From Agrococcus jenensis (GTDB lineage Bacteria; Actinomycetota; Actinomycetes; Actinomycetales; Microbacteriaceae), in the NCBI RefSeq assembly GCF_003752465.1, contig NZ_RKHJ01000001.1, forward strand, positions 1,550,001 to 1,614,000: a stretch of DNA of 64,000 nucleotides, written 5' to 3'. Of this stretch, positions 26,471 through 35,604 are shown piece by piece. Below the pieces are notes generated by a model. That model saw only the letters and a program-made list of their open reading frames with translations, was not told the DNA's origin and did no database searches. The translations under genes were made by a program, and so were the position numbers. Positions within the stretch are counted from its first letter, which is position 1. Every line of letters starts with the position of its first letter.

Positions 26471-27088
26471 ATGCTCGACCTCGATCCCACGCTCCCGGCG
26501 GAGCTGGGCCCGCTGCAGTGGCTCATCGGCACCTGGGAGGGGACCGGCGTCCTGTCGTTCCCCGTCGGCGACCGCACCGTCGAGCACGAGTTCGCCCAGC
26601 GCGTCTCGTTCGCGCACCACGGCCACCCCTACCTCGCCTACGAGGCGTACGCCTGGCAGCTCGACGACCAGCTGACGCCGCTCGCTGCCGAGAGCGGCTT
26701 CTGGCGCCTCGCCCGGCCGTCGGCCGATTCGGACGCCGGCCCCGGCATGCTCCCGCCCGAGGGCGAGCCCGCCTACCCCGACGCCTCGGCGGTGGAGTCG
26801 CTCCGCCGACCCGACGGCGCCTTCGACCTGCAGGCCCTCATCTCGCACCCGACGGGCGTCGCTGAGCTCTACCTCGGCACGATCGCCGGTCCGCGCATCG
26901 ACCTCGCGACCGACGCAGTGCTGCGCGGCGCGGGCGCGAAGGAGCACACCGCATCCACCCGCATGCTCGGGCTCGTCGACCAGCACCTGCTGTGGGCGTG
27001 GGACCTCGCCGCGCTCGGGCAGGGGCTCGAGAGCCACGCGTCGGCGCGCCTGACGCGCGTCGTGCCCGGCGAGGCGAACGAGCAGTGA
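26471..27088 (+). CDS. Nitrobindin / FABP-like heme-binding protein
   Basis: A 205-residue beta-barrel protein of the THAP4/nitrobindin family. The N-terminal LQWLIGTWEGTGVLSFP carries the family motif GxWxGxG; LDDQLTPLAAESGFWR and GVAELYLGTI are later strands. Relatives bind ferric heme and handle nitric oxide or peroxynitrite; I cannot verify the heme-ligand His by eye. Its stop overlaps the GTG start of the YgfZ gene. Confidence 0.82.
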   Translation: MLDLDPTLPAELGPLQWLIGTWEGTGVLSFPVGDRTVEHEFAQRVSFAHHGHPYLAYEAYAWQLDDQLTPLAAESGFWRLARPSADSDAGPGMLPPEGEPAYPDASAVESLRRPDGAFDLQALISHPTGVAELYLGTIAGPRIDLATDAVLRGAGAKEHTASTRMLGLVDQHLLWAWDLAALGQGLESHASARLTRVVPGEANEQ

Positions 27089-28137
27089 CCGCCGCCGAGG
27101 CGCTCGCGAGCCGGATCCCCGGAGCGGTGCTCGGCCCCGACGGGCTGCCGCTGCACGTCGGCAACCCGGTCGCCGAGCAGCGCCGGCTGCGCCGCGACGC
27201 GCTCGTGCTGCTGCCGCGCGACGTGCTGCGGCTCACCGGTCCCGACCGGCTGCCGTGGCTGGACTCCATCACCTCGCAGGCCGTCGACCGACTGCCCGCC
27301 GGCGCCTCCGCCGAGACGCTCGTGCTCTCGCCCGAGGGTCGCATCGAGCATGCGCTGCGGCTGCGCGAGACGGGCGACGCGCTGTGGATCGTCGTCGACG
27401 CCGGTGCGGGTGACGCGCTCGAGGCCTGGCTCACGCGGATGCGCTTCTACAAGGAGGTCGGCATCGAGCGACCGGAGGCGGTCGTCGTCGGCGCCGCGGG
27501 GGAGCCCGCGGGCGAGCTCGCCTGGCTCGACGGCTGGCCCGAGGTCGCGCCCGGCGGTGTGCGCTACGGCGAGCCGACGGGGGAGCCGTGGCGCTGGTCG
27601 GAGGCGATCCTGACGCCCGCCGAGGCGGATGCGCTCGACCCGGCGCGCTTCGTCGGCACGCTCGCGGCGGATGCGCTCCGCATCGCCGCCGGGCGCCCGG
27701 CGCTGGCCGAGGTCGACGAGCGGACGATCCCGCACGAGCTCGACTGGCTCACCACCGCGGTGCACCTCTCGAAGGGCTGCTACCGCGGCCAGGAGACGGT
27801 CGCGAAGGTGCACAACCTCGGCGCCCCGCCGCGCCGCGTCGTGCTGCTGCACCTCGACGGCAGCCAGAACGCGCCCGTCGCACCGGGCGACGTCGTGCTG
27901 CGCGGCGACGCGGAGGTCGGGGCGGTGACCTCCTCGGCGATGCACGACGAGCTCGGCCCCATCGCGCTCGCGGTCGTGAAGCGCGGCACCCCGACCGACG
28001 AGGACCTCGCGGTGCGGAGCGCCGAGGGCATCGCGGTCGCGGCCGGCCAGCAGGTGCTCGTGCCGCCGACCGCCGGTCACGCGCACCGCCCGCCGCGCCT
28101 CCCGCGCCTCGGCGCGGTGCAGCGCCCGACCGCGTAG
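27085..28137 (+). CDS. ygfZ: YgfZ/GcvT-like folate-binding protein (Fe-S cluster maintenance)
   Basis: A 350-residue protein of the GcvT fold. The diagnostic YgfZ motif KGCYRGQE (near residue 232) is intact, and IPHELDW precedes it. YgfZ/IBA57 proteins use tetrahydrofolate and help assemble or repair certain Fe-S proteins. The GTG overlaps the nitrobindin stop by 4 nt, giving an operon with possible heme/NO and Fe-S links. Confidence 0.9.
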   Translation: MTAAEALASRIPGAVLGPDGLPLHVGNPVAEQRRLRRDALVLLPRDVLRLTGPDRLPWLDSITSQAVDRLPAGASAETLVLSPEGRIEHALRLRETGDALWIVVDAGAGDALEAWLTRMRFYKEVGIERPEAVVVGAAGEPAGELAWLDGWPEVAPGGVRYGEPTGEPWRWSEAILTPAEADALDPARFVGTLAADALRIAAGRPALAEVDERTIPHELDWLTTAVHLSKGCYRGQETVAKVHNLGAPPRRVVLLHLDGSQNAPVAPGDVVLRGDAEVGAVTSSAMHDELGPIALAVVKRGTPTDEDLAVRSAEGIAVAAGQQVLVPPTAGHAHRPPRLPRLGAVQRPTA

Positions 28138-28183
28138 CCCACCGGCCATCAGGGGCCGTTCGCCCGGTGTCGGGTTGTGGCGG

Positions 28184-28204
28184 GAGTGTCGCGACACTCG
28201 CGCA
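28184..28204. repeat. 14-bp palindrome, copy 2, in a convergent intergenic gap
   Basis: GAGTGTCGCGACACTC contains the same palindrome as 21185-21198 and shares the flanking CGCGCA; GAGTCGACACTC, a partial copy, follows within 20 bp. Confidence 0.6.
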
Positions 28205-28253
28205 CAGAGTCGACACTCCGCCGCGGAGGTGCGCGCGGGTGTCGGGTTCCCGG

Positions 28254-29093
28254 TCAGGGGAGCGGGGCGACGGCGTCCCAGGCGACCGTGAGCTCGCCGA
28301 GGCGCCAGCGCGACGGGCGGTCGGCCACCGGCCAGCCGGCGTCGCGCATCCGCCGCACCGTCGACTGCCACCGCTGCCCGGCCCCGAAGTCGGCGAGCGG
28401 CGCATCGCTCGCCCACGCCCGGTCGAGGTCGACGAGCAGCGCGTGCACGCGCTCGCCCGGGACGTTGCGGTGGATGAGCGCCTTCGGCAGCCGCTCGGCG
28501 ACGACCGACGGCGCGGGCATCGCGTCGGTGCCGAGCTCGTCGACCTTGAGCGCGATCGTGAGCGACCTCGGCCCCGTCGGGTCGAGCGCGACCCACGCGC
28601 AGACGCGGCCGAGCTCGTTCGAGGTGCCCTCGACGAGCAGCCCGCTCGGCGCGAGCCGCGCCCGCATGGTCGCCCAGTGCCCGGCGACCTCGTGCTCGTC
28701 GTACTGCCGCAGCACGTTCATCGCGCGGATGACCTGGGGCGCCCGCGGCGTGGGCACCTCGAAGCCGCCGAGCGCGAACGCCACCCGGGCATCCGGCGCG
28801 ATCGCGCGGCCGTAGCGCGTCGGTCCGGCCTCGCGGGCGAGCGCGAGCTCGGCGGTCGCGAGGGCGACGCGCGCCGGGTCGATCTCGAGGCCCAGCACCT
28901 CGACCCCCTGGTTGCCGCGCGCGAGGCGCTCGTGCAGCTCGAGGCTCGTCGTGGCGCTCGCGCCGTAGCCGAGGTCGACGACGAGCGCGCCGGGCACGCG
29001 CGCCGCGGGCTGCGCGGCGATCCAGCGGTCGACCCGGCGCAGTCGGTTGACGCCCGTCGTCCCGCGCGTGATGCGCCCCCTCGGCTTGGCCAC
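28254..29093 (-). CDS. SAM-dependent methyltransferase-like protein
   Basis: A 279-residue Rossmann-type protein with VVDLGYGASATTSLEL (motif I-like, residues 38-53) and VLGLEIDPARVALA (acidic loop binding the SAM ribose). The later half lacks a motif that would name the substrate. GTG at 29093 is the start consistent with the frame. It converges on ygfZ and diverges from the PadR regulator. A class I methyltransferase of unknown target is the best call. Confidence 0.75.
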   Translation of the reverse strand: MAKPRGRITRGTTGVNRLRRVDRWIAAQPAARVPGALVVDLGYGASATTSLELHERLARGNQGVEVLGLEIDPARVALATAELALAREAGPTRYGRAIAPDARVAFALGGFEVPTPRAPQVIRAMNVLRQYDEHEVAGHWATMRARLAPSGLLVEGTSNELGRVCAWVALDPTGPRSLTIALKVDELGTDAMPAPSVVAERLPKALIHRNVPGERVHALLVDLDRAWASDAPLADFGAGQRWQSTVRRMRDAGWPVADRPSRWRLGELTVAWDAVAPLP

Positions 29094-29139
29094 GCATCCA
29101 TTCTCATAGGTTCTGCACCCTTCCGCGACGCTGCGTGAG

Positions 29140-29149
29140 CGATATATCG
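29140..29149. promoter_or_regulatory. Palindrome in the PadR-gene promoter
   Basis: CGATATATCG (29140-29149), an AT-rich perfect palindrome, is followed by a second similar piece GCGTATCGTCG. It is the likely operator for autoregulation by the PadR protein. Confidence 0.5.
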
Positions 29150-29188
29150 TTGCGTATCGTCGAGACGCGGCGGTGCGAGGAGGACATC

Positions 29189-29749
29189 ATGCACGGTTCA
29201 TTCGCAGGCGGAGGCTACGCCGGCCCTCGGGGCTTCGGCGACGGCAGGCCCGGCGCTGGCGTGTGGGAGGCGATGGAGCAGCTGCGCACCGCGTTCGAGC
29301 GGCGCGGCGGCACCCGGATGGGTCGCGGCGACGTGCGCGCGGCCGTGCTCGCGCTGCTCGCAGAGCGCCCCATGCACGGCTACCAGATCATCCAGGAGAT
29401 CGAGGAGCGCAGCGGCGGCGCGTGGAAGCCGAGCCCCGGCTCGGTCTACCCGACGCTGCAGCTGCTCGCCGACGAGGGGCTGATCAGCGCCGAGGAGGCG
29501 AACGGTCGCAAGACCTACGCGCTCACGGAGGGCGGCAGGGCCGAGGCGGATGCCGCCGACCGGCAGGCGCCCTGGCTCGCGACGAGCGAGCGGGAGAGCG
29601 GGTTCTCGGCGCTGCCGAAGGCCGGCATGGAGCTCGCGCAGGCGGCCGCGCAGGTGGGCCGCACGGGCTCGCCCGAGCAGGTGCACCAGGCGGTGGCCGC
29701 GCTCGACGAGGCGCGCCGTAGGCTCTACTCCATCCTCGCTCAGGACTGA
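29189..29749 (+). CDS. PadR-family transcriptional regulator
   Basis: A 186-residue regulator. A Gly-rich N-terminus (about 45 residues) precedes the PadR winged helix: RAAVLALLAERPMHGYQIIQ, then SPGSVYPTLQLLADEGLI and GRKTYALTEGG. A C-terminal helix for dimerisation follows. GAGGAGG precedes the ATG at 29189. An AT-rich palindrome lies about 40 bp upstream. The next gene, a UbiB-type kinase, begins 39 nt after the stop and may be cotranscribed. Confidence 0.9.
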   Translation: MHGSFAGGGYAGPRGFGDGRPGAGVWEAMEQLRTAFERRGGTRMGRGDVRAAVLALLAERPMHGYQIIQEIEERSGGAWKPSPGSVYPTLQLLADEGLISAEEANGRKTYALTEGGRAEADAADRQAPWLATSERESGFSALPKAGMELAQAAAQVGRTGSPEQVHQAVAALDEARRRLYSILAQD

Positions 29750-29788
29750 ACCCGGGTGCCGACCCCACGTCGGGCGCTAGGAGGGACG

Positions 29789-31501
29789 ATGCCCGACGCC
29801 GGGAGCACGCGCGCCCGCTACCGCCGCATCCTGCGCTTCGCCGCCCGGCATCTCGCGATCATGTGGTGGTTCGAGCTGTTCCTGCCGAGGATCGGGCTCG
29901 CCCGCCTCGCGGCGCGCGGCCGGAGCCGCCGGATGACGCGCTTCGCCCGACGCTTCCACGCGCTCGCCGTCGAGCTCGGCGGGCTCATGATCAAGGTCGG
30001 CCAGTTCCTGTCGTCGAGGCTCGACGTGCTGCCGCCCGAGATCACCCGCGAGCTCGAGGGGCTGCAGGACGAGGCGCCGGCCGTGCCGTTCGCGCAGGTG
30101 CGCGCACTCGCCGAGCAGGAGCTCGGCATGCCGCTCGATCGCGCCTTCGCGTGGATCGACGAGACGCCGATCGCCGCCGCGTCGCTCGGCCAGGCGCACC
30201 GCGCGCGCCTGTCGGCGCTCGACGCCGCCGACACCGGCATCACCGACGCGGTCGTGAAGGTGCAGCGGCCCGGCATCGAGGCGATCGTCGACGTCGACCT
30301 CGCGGCGCTCCGGCGCGTGGGCGGCTGGCTGCGGCGCGTGCGGATCGTCGCCGACCGCGTCGACGCGCCGGCGCTCGTCGAGGAGTTCGCCATCACGAGC
30401 CTGCTCGAGGTCGACTACCTGCACGAGGCCTCGAACGCCGAGCGCTTCACCGCCGCCTTCGCCGGCGACGCCCGCGTGCGGACGCCTGAGATCGTCTGGG
30501 AGCGCACGAGCCGCCGCGTGCTGACCCTCTCCGACGTCTCGGCGATCAAGATCAACGACGTCGACGGCCTCCGCGCCGCGGGCATCGACCCGTCAGCGGT
30601 CGCCTCGACCTTCGCCGCCGTCATGTTCGACCAGCTCTTCTCGCTCGGCTTCTTCCACGCCGACCCGCATCCGGGCAACCTGTTCGTCACGCCGGTCGTG
30701 GCGGCGCCGGGCACCGCAGGCGGTGCGGATGCGGGCCAGGACTGGCGGCTCACGTTCGTCGACTTCGGGATGATGGGCGAGGTGCCGAGCGGCACCCGGC
30801 GCGGACTCCGGCGGATGCTCATCGCGGCCGCGGCGCGCGACGGCAAGGGCCTCGTCGAGGCCATTCAGGAGCTCGGTGCGCTGCTGCCCACCGCCGACAC
30901 CGCGGAGCTCGAACGCGCGATGGGCCACGCCTTCGCCCGCTTCGGCGGCATGGGCTTCGCCGAGCTGCGCGACGTCGACCCGCGCGAGTTCCGCGACTTC
31001 GCCGTGGAGTTCGGCGAGCTCATGCGCTCGCTGCCGTTCCAGCTGCCCGAGGACTTCCTGCTCATCATCCGCGCGATGTCGCTCACCTCGGGCGTCGCCA
31101 GCAACCTCGATCCCGCGTTCAACCTCTGGGACTCGGTCGAGCCCTATGCAGGCCGGCTGGTGCGCGACGAGCGCGGCAGCGCCGTGCGCGACATCGCGCA
31201 GGAGGTGCTCGAGACCGCCGGCATCGTCGCTCGGCTGCCGCGGCGGGTGGATGCGCTCATCACGCGCGCCGAGGAGGGTCGCCTCGCCATCAGCACGCCG
31301 CGCCTCGACCGCCGGGTCGCGCGGCTCGAGCGCGCGGTCGGCCGGCTCGCCACGGCGATGCTCTTCGCCGGGCTGCTGCTCGCCGGTGCGCTGCTGCGAC
31401 CGGACGACCCGGAGCTCGGCACCGCCCTCATGGTCGCGTCGGCAGTGCCGCTCGTGCTCGTCGTGGTCGGTCCGATCCTCGGACGTCGCGGCCCGGACTG
31501 A
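29789..31501 (+). CDS. ABC1/UbiB/AarF-family atypical kinase
   Basis: A 570-residue protein kinase-like protein. Visible are the ABC1 motif GGLMIKVGQFLSSR with K-x-G-Q, the Ala-rich loop AAASLGQAHRA, the catalytic HADPHPGNLF and the metal-binding VDFGMMGE. Two C-terminal hydrophobic segments anchor it to the membrane. Family members support isoprenoid-quinone biosynthesis or lipid homeostasis as ATPases. GGAGGG precedes the ATG at 29789. Confidence 0.9.
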   Translation: MPDAGSTRARYRRILRFAARHLAIMWWFELFLPRIGLARLAARGRSRRMTRFARRFHALAVELGGLMIKVGQFLSSRLDVLPPEITRELEGLQDEAPAVPFAQVRALAEQELGMPLDRAFAWIDETPIAAASLGQAHRARLSALDAADTGITDAVVKVQRPGIEAIVDVDLAALRRVGGWLRRVRIVADRVDAPALVEEFAITSLLEVDYLHEASNAERFTAAFAGDARVRTPEIVWERTSRRVLTLSDVSAIKINDVDGLRAAGIDPSAVASTFAAVMFDQLFSLGFFHADPHPGNLFVTPVVAAPGTAGGADAGQDWRLTFVDFGMMGEVPSGTRRGLRRMLIAAAARDGKGLVEAIQELGALLPTADTAELERAMGHAFARFGGMGFAELRDVDPREFRDFAVEFGELMRSLPFQLPEDFLLIIRAMSLTSGVASNLDPAFNLWDSVEPYAGRLVRDERGSAVRDIAQEVLETAGIVARLPRRVDALITRAEEGRLAISTPRLDRRVARLERAVGRLATAMLFAGLLLAGALLRPDDPELGTALMVASAVPLVLVVVGPILGRRGPD

Positions 31502-31571
31502 CGGCCCGCGGCGAGGGCGAGCGCGGACCGCCCGCACGCACCCGCGCGGCCATCCCAACTAGGCTTGCGGC

Positions 31572-32321
31572 ATGACCGAGCGCACCCTCATCCTGCTCCG
31601 CCACGGCCAGTCGACCTGGAACGAGAAGAACCTGTTCACCGGCTGGGTCGACGTCCGCCTCACCGCCAAGGGCGCCGAGGAGGCGAAGCGCGGCGGCGAG
31701 CTGCTGCGCGAGCGCGACCTGCTGCCCGACGTGCTCTACACGTCGCTGCTCACGCGCGCCATCCAGACCGCGAACATCGCCCTCGACGCGGCCGACCGCG
31801 CGTGGATCCCGGTGACGCGCTCGTGGCGGCTCAACGAGCGCCACTACGGCGACCTGCAGGGCAAGGACAAGGCCGAGACGCTCGAGCAGTACGGCGAGGA
31901 GCAGTTCATGCTCTGGCGCCGCTCGTTCGACACCCCGCCGCCGGCGATCGCCGACGACAACGAGTTCTCGCAGGCGGGCGACCTCCGCTACGCCGGCATC
32001 GACGGCGACGTGCCCGCGACCGAGTGCCTCAAGGACGTCATCGACCGCTTCCTGCCGTACTGGGAGTCGACGATCACGAAGGACCTCGAGGCCGGGCGCA
32101 CCGTGCTCGTCACGGCGCACGGCAACTCGCTGCGCGCGCTCGTGAAGCACCTCGACGGCATCTCCGACGACGACATCGCGGCCCTCAACATCCCGACGGG
32201 CATCCCGCTCGTCTACCGCCTGGGCGACGACAACATGCCGCTCGGCCCGGGGGAGTACCTGGACCCCGAGGCGGCAGCGGCCGGCGCGGCCGCCGTGGCG
32301 AGCCAGGGCAGCAAGCACTAG
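31572..32321 (+). CDS. gpmA: 2,3-bisphosphoglycerate-dependent phosphoglycerate mutase
   Basis: A 249-residue cytoplasmic enzyme interconverting 3- and 2-phosphoglycerate. [18 protein letters not shown] carries the phosphorylated His (residue 11), [10 protein letters not shown] and [20 protein letters not shown] are diagnostic, and [11 protein letters not shown] carries the second His. TAGGCT ends 6 nt before the ATG, so transcription is probably leaderless. gpm next to senX3-regX3 is the order seen in mycobacteria. Confidence 0.97.
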   Translation: MTERTLILLRHGQSTWNEKNLFTGWVDVRLTAKGAEEAKRGGELLRERDLLPDVLYTSLLTRAIQTANIALDAADRAWIPVTRSWRLNERHYGDLQGKDKAETLEQYGEEQFMLWRRSFDTPPPAIADDNEFSQAGDLRYAGIDGDVPATECLKDVIDRFLPYWESTITKDLEAGRTVLVTAHGNSLRALVKHLDGISDDDIAALNIPTGIPLVYRLGDDNMPLGPGEYLDPEAAAAGAAAVASQGSKH

Positions 32322-32330
32322 TCCCTGCAT

Positions 32331-32365
32331 GACGAAGGGCCCCGCACCAGGCGGGGCCCTTCGTC
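32331..32365. terminator. Bidirectional terminator between gpmA and phoU
   Basis: A 15-bp perfect stem, GACGAAGGGCCCCGC (32331-32345), loop ACCAG, GCGGGGCCCTTCGTC (32351-32365), between convergent genes. Confidence 0.85.
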
Positions 32366-32403
32366 GTCGTCGGTGGCGTCGTCGGCGCTCGCGCGCCGCG
32401 GCA

Positions 32404-33108
32404 TCACTCGGGTGCGGGCTGCGCGCGCACCGGCTCGGGCGCCATGTCGGCGCGAGCGTCGTCGTCGCCGGTCCAGTCGCCGGTCGCGAGGTACTTGACC
32501 TTCTTGGCGATGCCGACCGCGTGGTCGGCGAAGCGCTCGTGGTAGCGGCTCGCGAGCGTCGCGTCGACGGTCGTGTGCGCCGCACCCTCCCACGTCGTGC
32601 CGAGCACGTGCGCGAAGACGTCGCGGTGCAGCTTGTCGACGTGCGAGTCGGCCGTCTCGAGGCGGTCGGCGAGCGTGAGGTCCTGCGACTCGAGCAGGTC
32701 GCGCAGCATCTTCGCGATCTCGATGTCGCTCGCGCCCATCTCGGCGAACGTCGGCTGCAGCGACTCCGGCACCACCTGCATCGGGAAGCGGTAGCGCGCG
32801 AGCAGCGCGATGTGGCGCGCGAGGTCGCCCATGCGCTCGAGCGACGCCGAGATGCGCAGCGCCGAGACGACGATGCGCAGGTCGCGGGCGACCGGCGACT
32901 GGCGGGCGATGATGTCGATCGCGAGCTCGTCGAGCGACGCGGCCTTGTCGTCGATGATCGGGTCGGTCGCGATCACCTGCTCCGCGAGCTGCACGTTGGA
33001 GTCGCCGAAGGCGCGCACGGCGGCCTCGATCGAGACGACGACGTGGTTGGCGATGTCGACGAGGCGCTCCTGCACCTCGCTCAGCTCCTGCTGGAATACG
33101 TCGCGCAT
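32404..33108 (-). CDS. phoU: Phosphate signalling protein PhoU
   Basis: A 234-residue all-helical protein. MRDVFQQELSEVQERLVDIA and LERMGDLARHIALLARY followed later by HERFADHAVGIAKKVKYLATG show the two PhoU three-helix repeats with their E/DxxxD metal clusters. PhoU links PstSCAB activity to the SenX3 kinase and damps the phosphate response. It is divergent from senX3 and outside the pst operon. The ATG at 33108 is chosen because CAGGAG precedes it. Confidence 0.94.
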   Translation of the reverse strand: MRDVFQQELSEVQERLVDIANHVVVSIEAAVRAFGDSNVQLAEQVIATDPIIDDKAASLDELAIDIIARQSPVARDLRIVVSALRISASLERMGDLARHIALLARYRFPMQVVPESLQPTFAEMGASDIEIAKMLRDLLESQDLTLADRLETADSHVDKLHRDVFAHVLGTTWEGAAHTTVDATLASRYHERFADHAVGIAKKVKYLATGDWTGDDDARADMAPEPVRAQPAPE

Positions 33109-33276
33109 GGCTCCTGCTCTCGTTTGTGCGCCGCGCCGTCGCTGCGTCGAGCACGGCACGGACCTGTCGCCCAGTGTTCTGGCCCCAGGTTACCGGCGGG
33201 TGTCCAGTGTCTGAACCCTCGGCGGCGACCGGCTCCCGGCGGCGAACGGCAGGTGGCCGCCGACTACGCTGACAGG

Positions 33277-34431
33277 GTGGATGCGTCGTGGTACGTGCTC
33301 ATCGCGCTCCTGCTGGGATTCGCGATCGGAGCGGTCTCCGTGCACCTCCTCGGCATCGCCGCGCATCGCGGCCGCCAGGTGATGGCCATCGCGAGCGAGC
33401 CGGTCCCCGACGGCATCGCCGCGATGGTGCAGGTGCTCGAGTCCGCCGGCGTCGTGCTCGACGGCTCGAACCAGGTGATCCTCTCGTCGCCCGGCGCGCT
33501 CGCGCTCGACCTCGTCGAGGGCAGGGCGCTGCGCTCGCACGACATCCTCGCCGCCGTGCGCCGGGTCTGGCGCACGGGAGAGCAGGAGGTGCTCGAGCTC
33601 GTCCACCGCCGGGGCCGCATCGGCGCCGGCATGGACGTGCACCTGCGCGTGCGCGTCGCGCCGCTCGGCAACCGCTTCATGCTCGTGCTCGCGGCGGATC
33701 GCACCGAGGAGCTGCGGCTCGCCGGCGTGCGCCGCGACTTCGTCGCCAACGTGAGCCACGAGCTCAAGACGCCGATCGGTGCGGTGAGCGTGCTCGCCGA
33801 GGCGATCGAGGCGGCGGCGGAGGATCCCGACCGGGTGCGCTCGTTCGCGCAGCGCATGCAGGTCGAGGCCGACCGCCTCGGGCGCATGACCAAGGCGCTC
33901 ATCGACCTCTCGCGCATCCAGTCCGACGACCCGCTCGACCACGCCGAGCGCGTGCCGATCGGCCGCGTGGTCGAGGTGGCGGTGGACCGCAACCGCGTGC
34001 TCGCCGACTCCAAGCGGATGCGGGTCATCCCGCGCGTGCTCGACGAGGTCGACGTGCTGGGCTCCGAGGACCTCATCACCATGGCGGTGCAGAACCTGGT
34101 CGCGAACGCGCTGCAGTACTCGCCGGAGGCCACCCACGTGGGCGTCGGCGTGCGGGTGACCGACGGCGTCGTCGAGATCTCGGTCACCGACAAGGGCGTC
34201 GGCATCGCGCACGACGACCTGGAGCGCGTCTTCGAGCGCTTCTACCGCGTGGACCCGGCACGCAGCCGCGTGACCGGCGGCACGGGCCTCGGCCTCAGCA
34301 TCGTGAAGCACGTCGCGAGTAGCCACGGCGGCGAGGTCACCCTCTGGTCGCGTCCGGGTCAGGGCTCCACCTTCACGCTCCGCCTGCCCGTCGCAGGCCC
34401 CACCGCCACCGCCCCGAAGGAGATCGCATGA
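33277..34431 (+). CDS. senX3: Phosphate-sensing histidine kinase SenX3
   Basis: A 384-residue kinase. One N-terminal membrane helix with a very short external tail, a PAS-like region (about 45-145), the phospho-acceptor block FVANVSHELKTP (H161) and an HATPase with NLVANALQYSP and GTGLGLSIVKHV. This compact layout is typical of SenX3/PhoR of actinobacteria, which senses phosphate through PstSCAB-PhoU, not directly. TACGCT ends 6 nt before the GTG. The stop overlaps the regX3 start by 4 nt. Confidence 0.92.
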   Translation: MDASWYVLIALLLGFAIGAVSVHLLGIAAHRGRQVMAIASEPVPDGIAAMVQVLESAGVVLDGSNQVILSSPGALALDLVEGRALRSHDILAAVRRVWRTGEQEVLELVHRRGRIGAGMDVHLRVRVAPLGNRFMLVLAADRTEELRLAGVRRDFVANVSHELKTPIGAVSVLAEAIEAAAEDPDRVRSFAQRMQVEADRLGRMTKALIDLSRIQSDDPLDHAERVPIGRVVEVAVDRNRVLADSKRMRVIPRVLDEVDVLGSEDLITMAVQNLVANALQYSPEATHVGVGVRVTDGVVEISVTDKGVGIAHDDLERVFERFYRVDPARSRVTGGTGLGLSIVKHVASSHGGEVTLWSRPGQGSTFTLRLPVAGPTATAPKEIA

Positions 34432-35111
34432 CGCGCATCCTGATCGTCGAGGACGAGACCGCGCTCGCCGAGCCCCTCGCCTACCTGCTCGAGCTCGAGG
34501 GCTACGAGACGGCGCACGCCGCCGACGGCGACGCGGCGGTGCGCATGTACGAGACGGAGGGCGCCGACCTCATCCTGCTCGACCTCATGCTGCCGGGGCG
34601 CAGCGGCACCGAGGTGTGCCGGCACATCCGTCAGACGTCGCAGGTGCCGATCATCATGCTGACGGCGAAGGACAGCGAGGTCGACACGATCGTCGGGCTC
34701 GAGCTGGGCGCCGACGACTACGTCACGAAGCCCTACTCGACCCGCGAGCTCGTCGCGCGCATCCGCGCGGTGCTGCGCCGCCGCGCCGTCGAGGAGGACG
34801 AGGAGGACGACGCGGTTGTCGAGATCGGCCGAGTGCGGCTCGACGCCGACAGCCACACCGTGACCGTCGAGGGGCGGGAGACGGCGATGCCGCTGCGCGA
34901 GTTCGAGCTGCTCGAGTACCTCATGCGCAACGCGGGCAGGGTGCTGACGCGCGGCCAGCTCATCGATCGGGTCTGGGGCAGCGACTACTTCGGCGACACG
35001 AAGACGCTCGACGTGCACATCAAGCGGCTGCGGGCGAAGATCGAGGAGGACCCGTCGAACCCGACGTGCGTCGTCACGCTGCGGGGCCTGGGGTACCGCT
35101 TCGAGCGCTGA
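34428..35111 (+). CDS. regX3: Phosphate response regulator RegX3
   Basis: A 227-residue OmpR-type regulator. The receiver has the acidic pair EDE, phospho-acceptor D52 (LLDLMLPG) and the conserved Lys in DYVTKPYS. The DNA-binding domain shows LREFELLEYLM and TLDVHIKRLRAKIE. It should bind the PHO box ahead of pstS when phosphate is scarce. It is translationally coupled to senX3. An acidic linker EEDEEDD joins the domains. Confidence 0.94.
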   Translation: MTRILIVEDETALAEPLAYLLELEGYETAHAADGDAAVRMYETEGADLILLDLMLPGRSGTEVCRHIRQTSQVPIIMLTAKDSEVDTIVGLELGADDYVTKPYSTRELVARIRAVLRRRAVEEDEEDDAVVEIGRVRLDADSHTVTVEGRETAMPLREFELLEYLMRNAGRVLTRGQLIDRVWGSDYFGDTKTLDVHIKRLRAKIEEDPSNPTCVVTLRGLGYRFER

Positions 35112-35133
35112 CCCGGCGCTCAGGCGCTGCGGG

Positions 35134-35604
35134 TCAGTCGGCGGCGGGCTCGACCGGGGCGAGCGTCTCGTAGCCGACGAACTCGGTCGAGATCATCTGC
35201 ACCTCGACGCCGGTCGGCTCCGCGCCGTCGGCCTGGAACGAGACGTTGCGGTGACCGCCGTAGGCGATGTCGTCGGCAGCGAAGACGAGCTGCTGCTCCG
35301 GGAAGCCGTAGGTGGTGACGCCGGTGGCCACGCGCACCTCTTGTACCTCCTCGCCGACCCGGACCTCGAGGAAGGTCGCCTCGCCGGGGTTGGTGAAGGT
35401 GACCGAGAGGTTGAGCGCGTCGCCCTCGGGCTCGCCGATGAGCATCGCGTTGTGGAACTCGACGGTGCCCGTCTGGCCCGAGATGCCGTCGGATGCGTCG
35501 TACTGGATCTGCGTCGCCTGCGGCGTCAGGATGTTGCATCCGGTCGCGGCGAAGGCGACGACGACTGCTGCGGCTGCTGCTGCGGCGACGGTGCGAGGCT
35601 GCAC
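35134..35604 (-). CDS. Small lipoprotein of unknown function
   Basis: A 156-residue lipoprotein: a hydrophobic Ala-rich signal peptide ending in AATGC, then a beta-rich domain (QIQYDASDGI, LNLSVTFTNPGEATFLEVRVG) resembling an extracellular Ig-like sandwich. GTG at 35604 is the likely start; a longer frame to 35658 would put charged residues ahead of the signal. It lies convergent to regX3 and divergent from carD, a place where Microbacteriaceae often carry such a lipoprotein (from memory). Confidence 0.75.
   Translation of the reverse strand: MQPRTVAAAAAAAVVVAFAATGCNILTPQATQIQYDASDGISGQTGTVEFHNAMLIGEPEGDALNLSVTFTNPGEATFLEVRVGEEVQEVRVATGVTTYGFPEQQLVFAADDIAYGGHRNVSFQADGAEPTGVEVQMISTEFVGYETLAPVEPAAD

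Noticed and set aside
33109..33276. PHO box between phoU and senX3
   Set aside because: Only isolated half-sites (GTTCAG) and a CGGCGGCGA repeat are present; the 11-bp direct repeat is missing.
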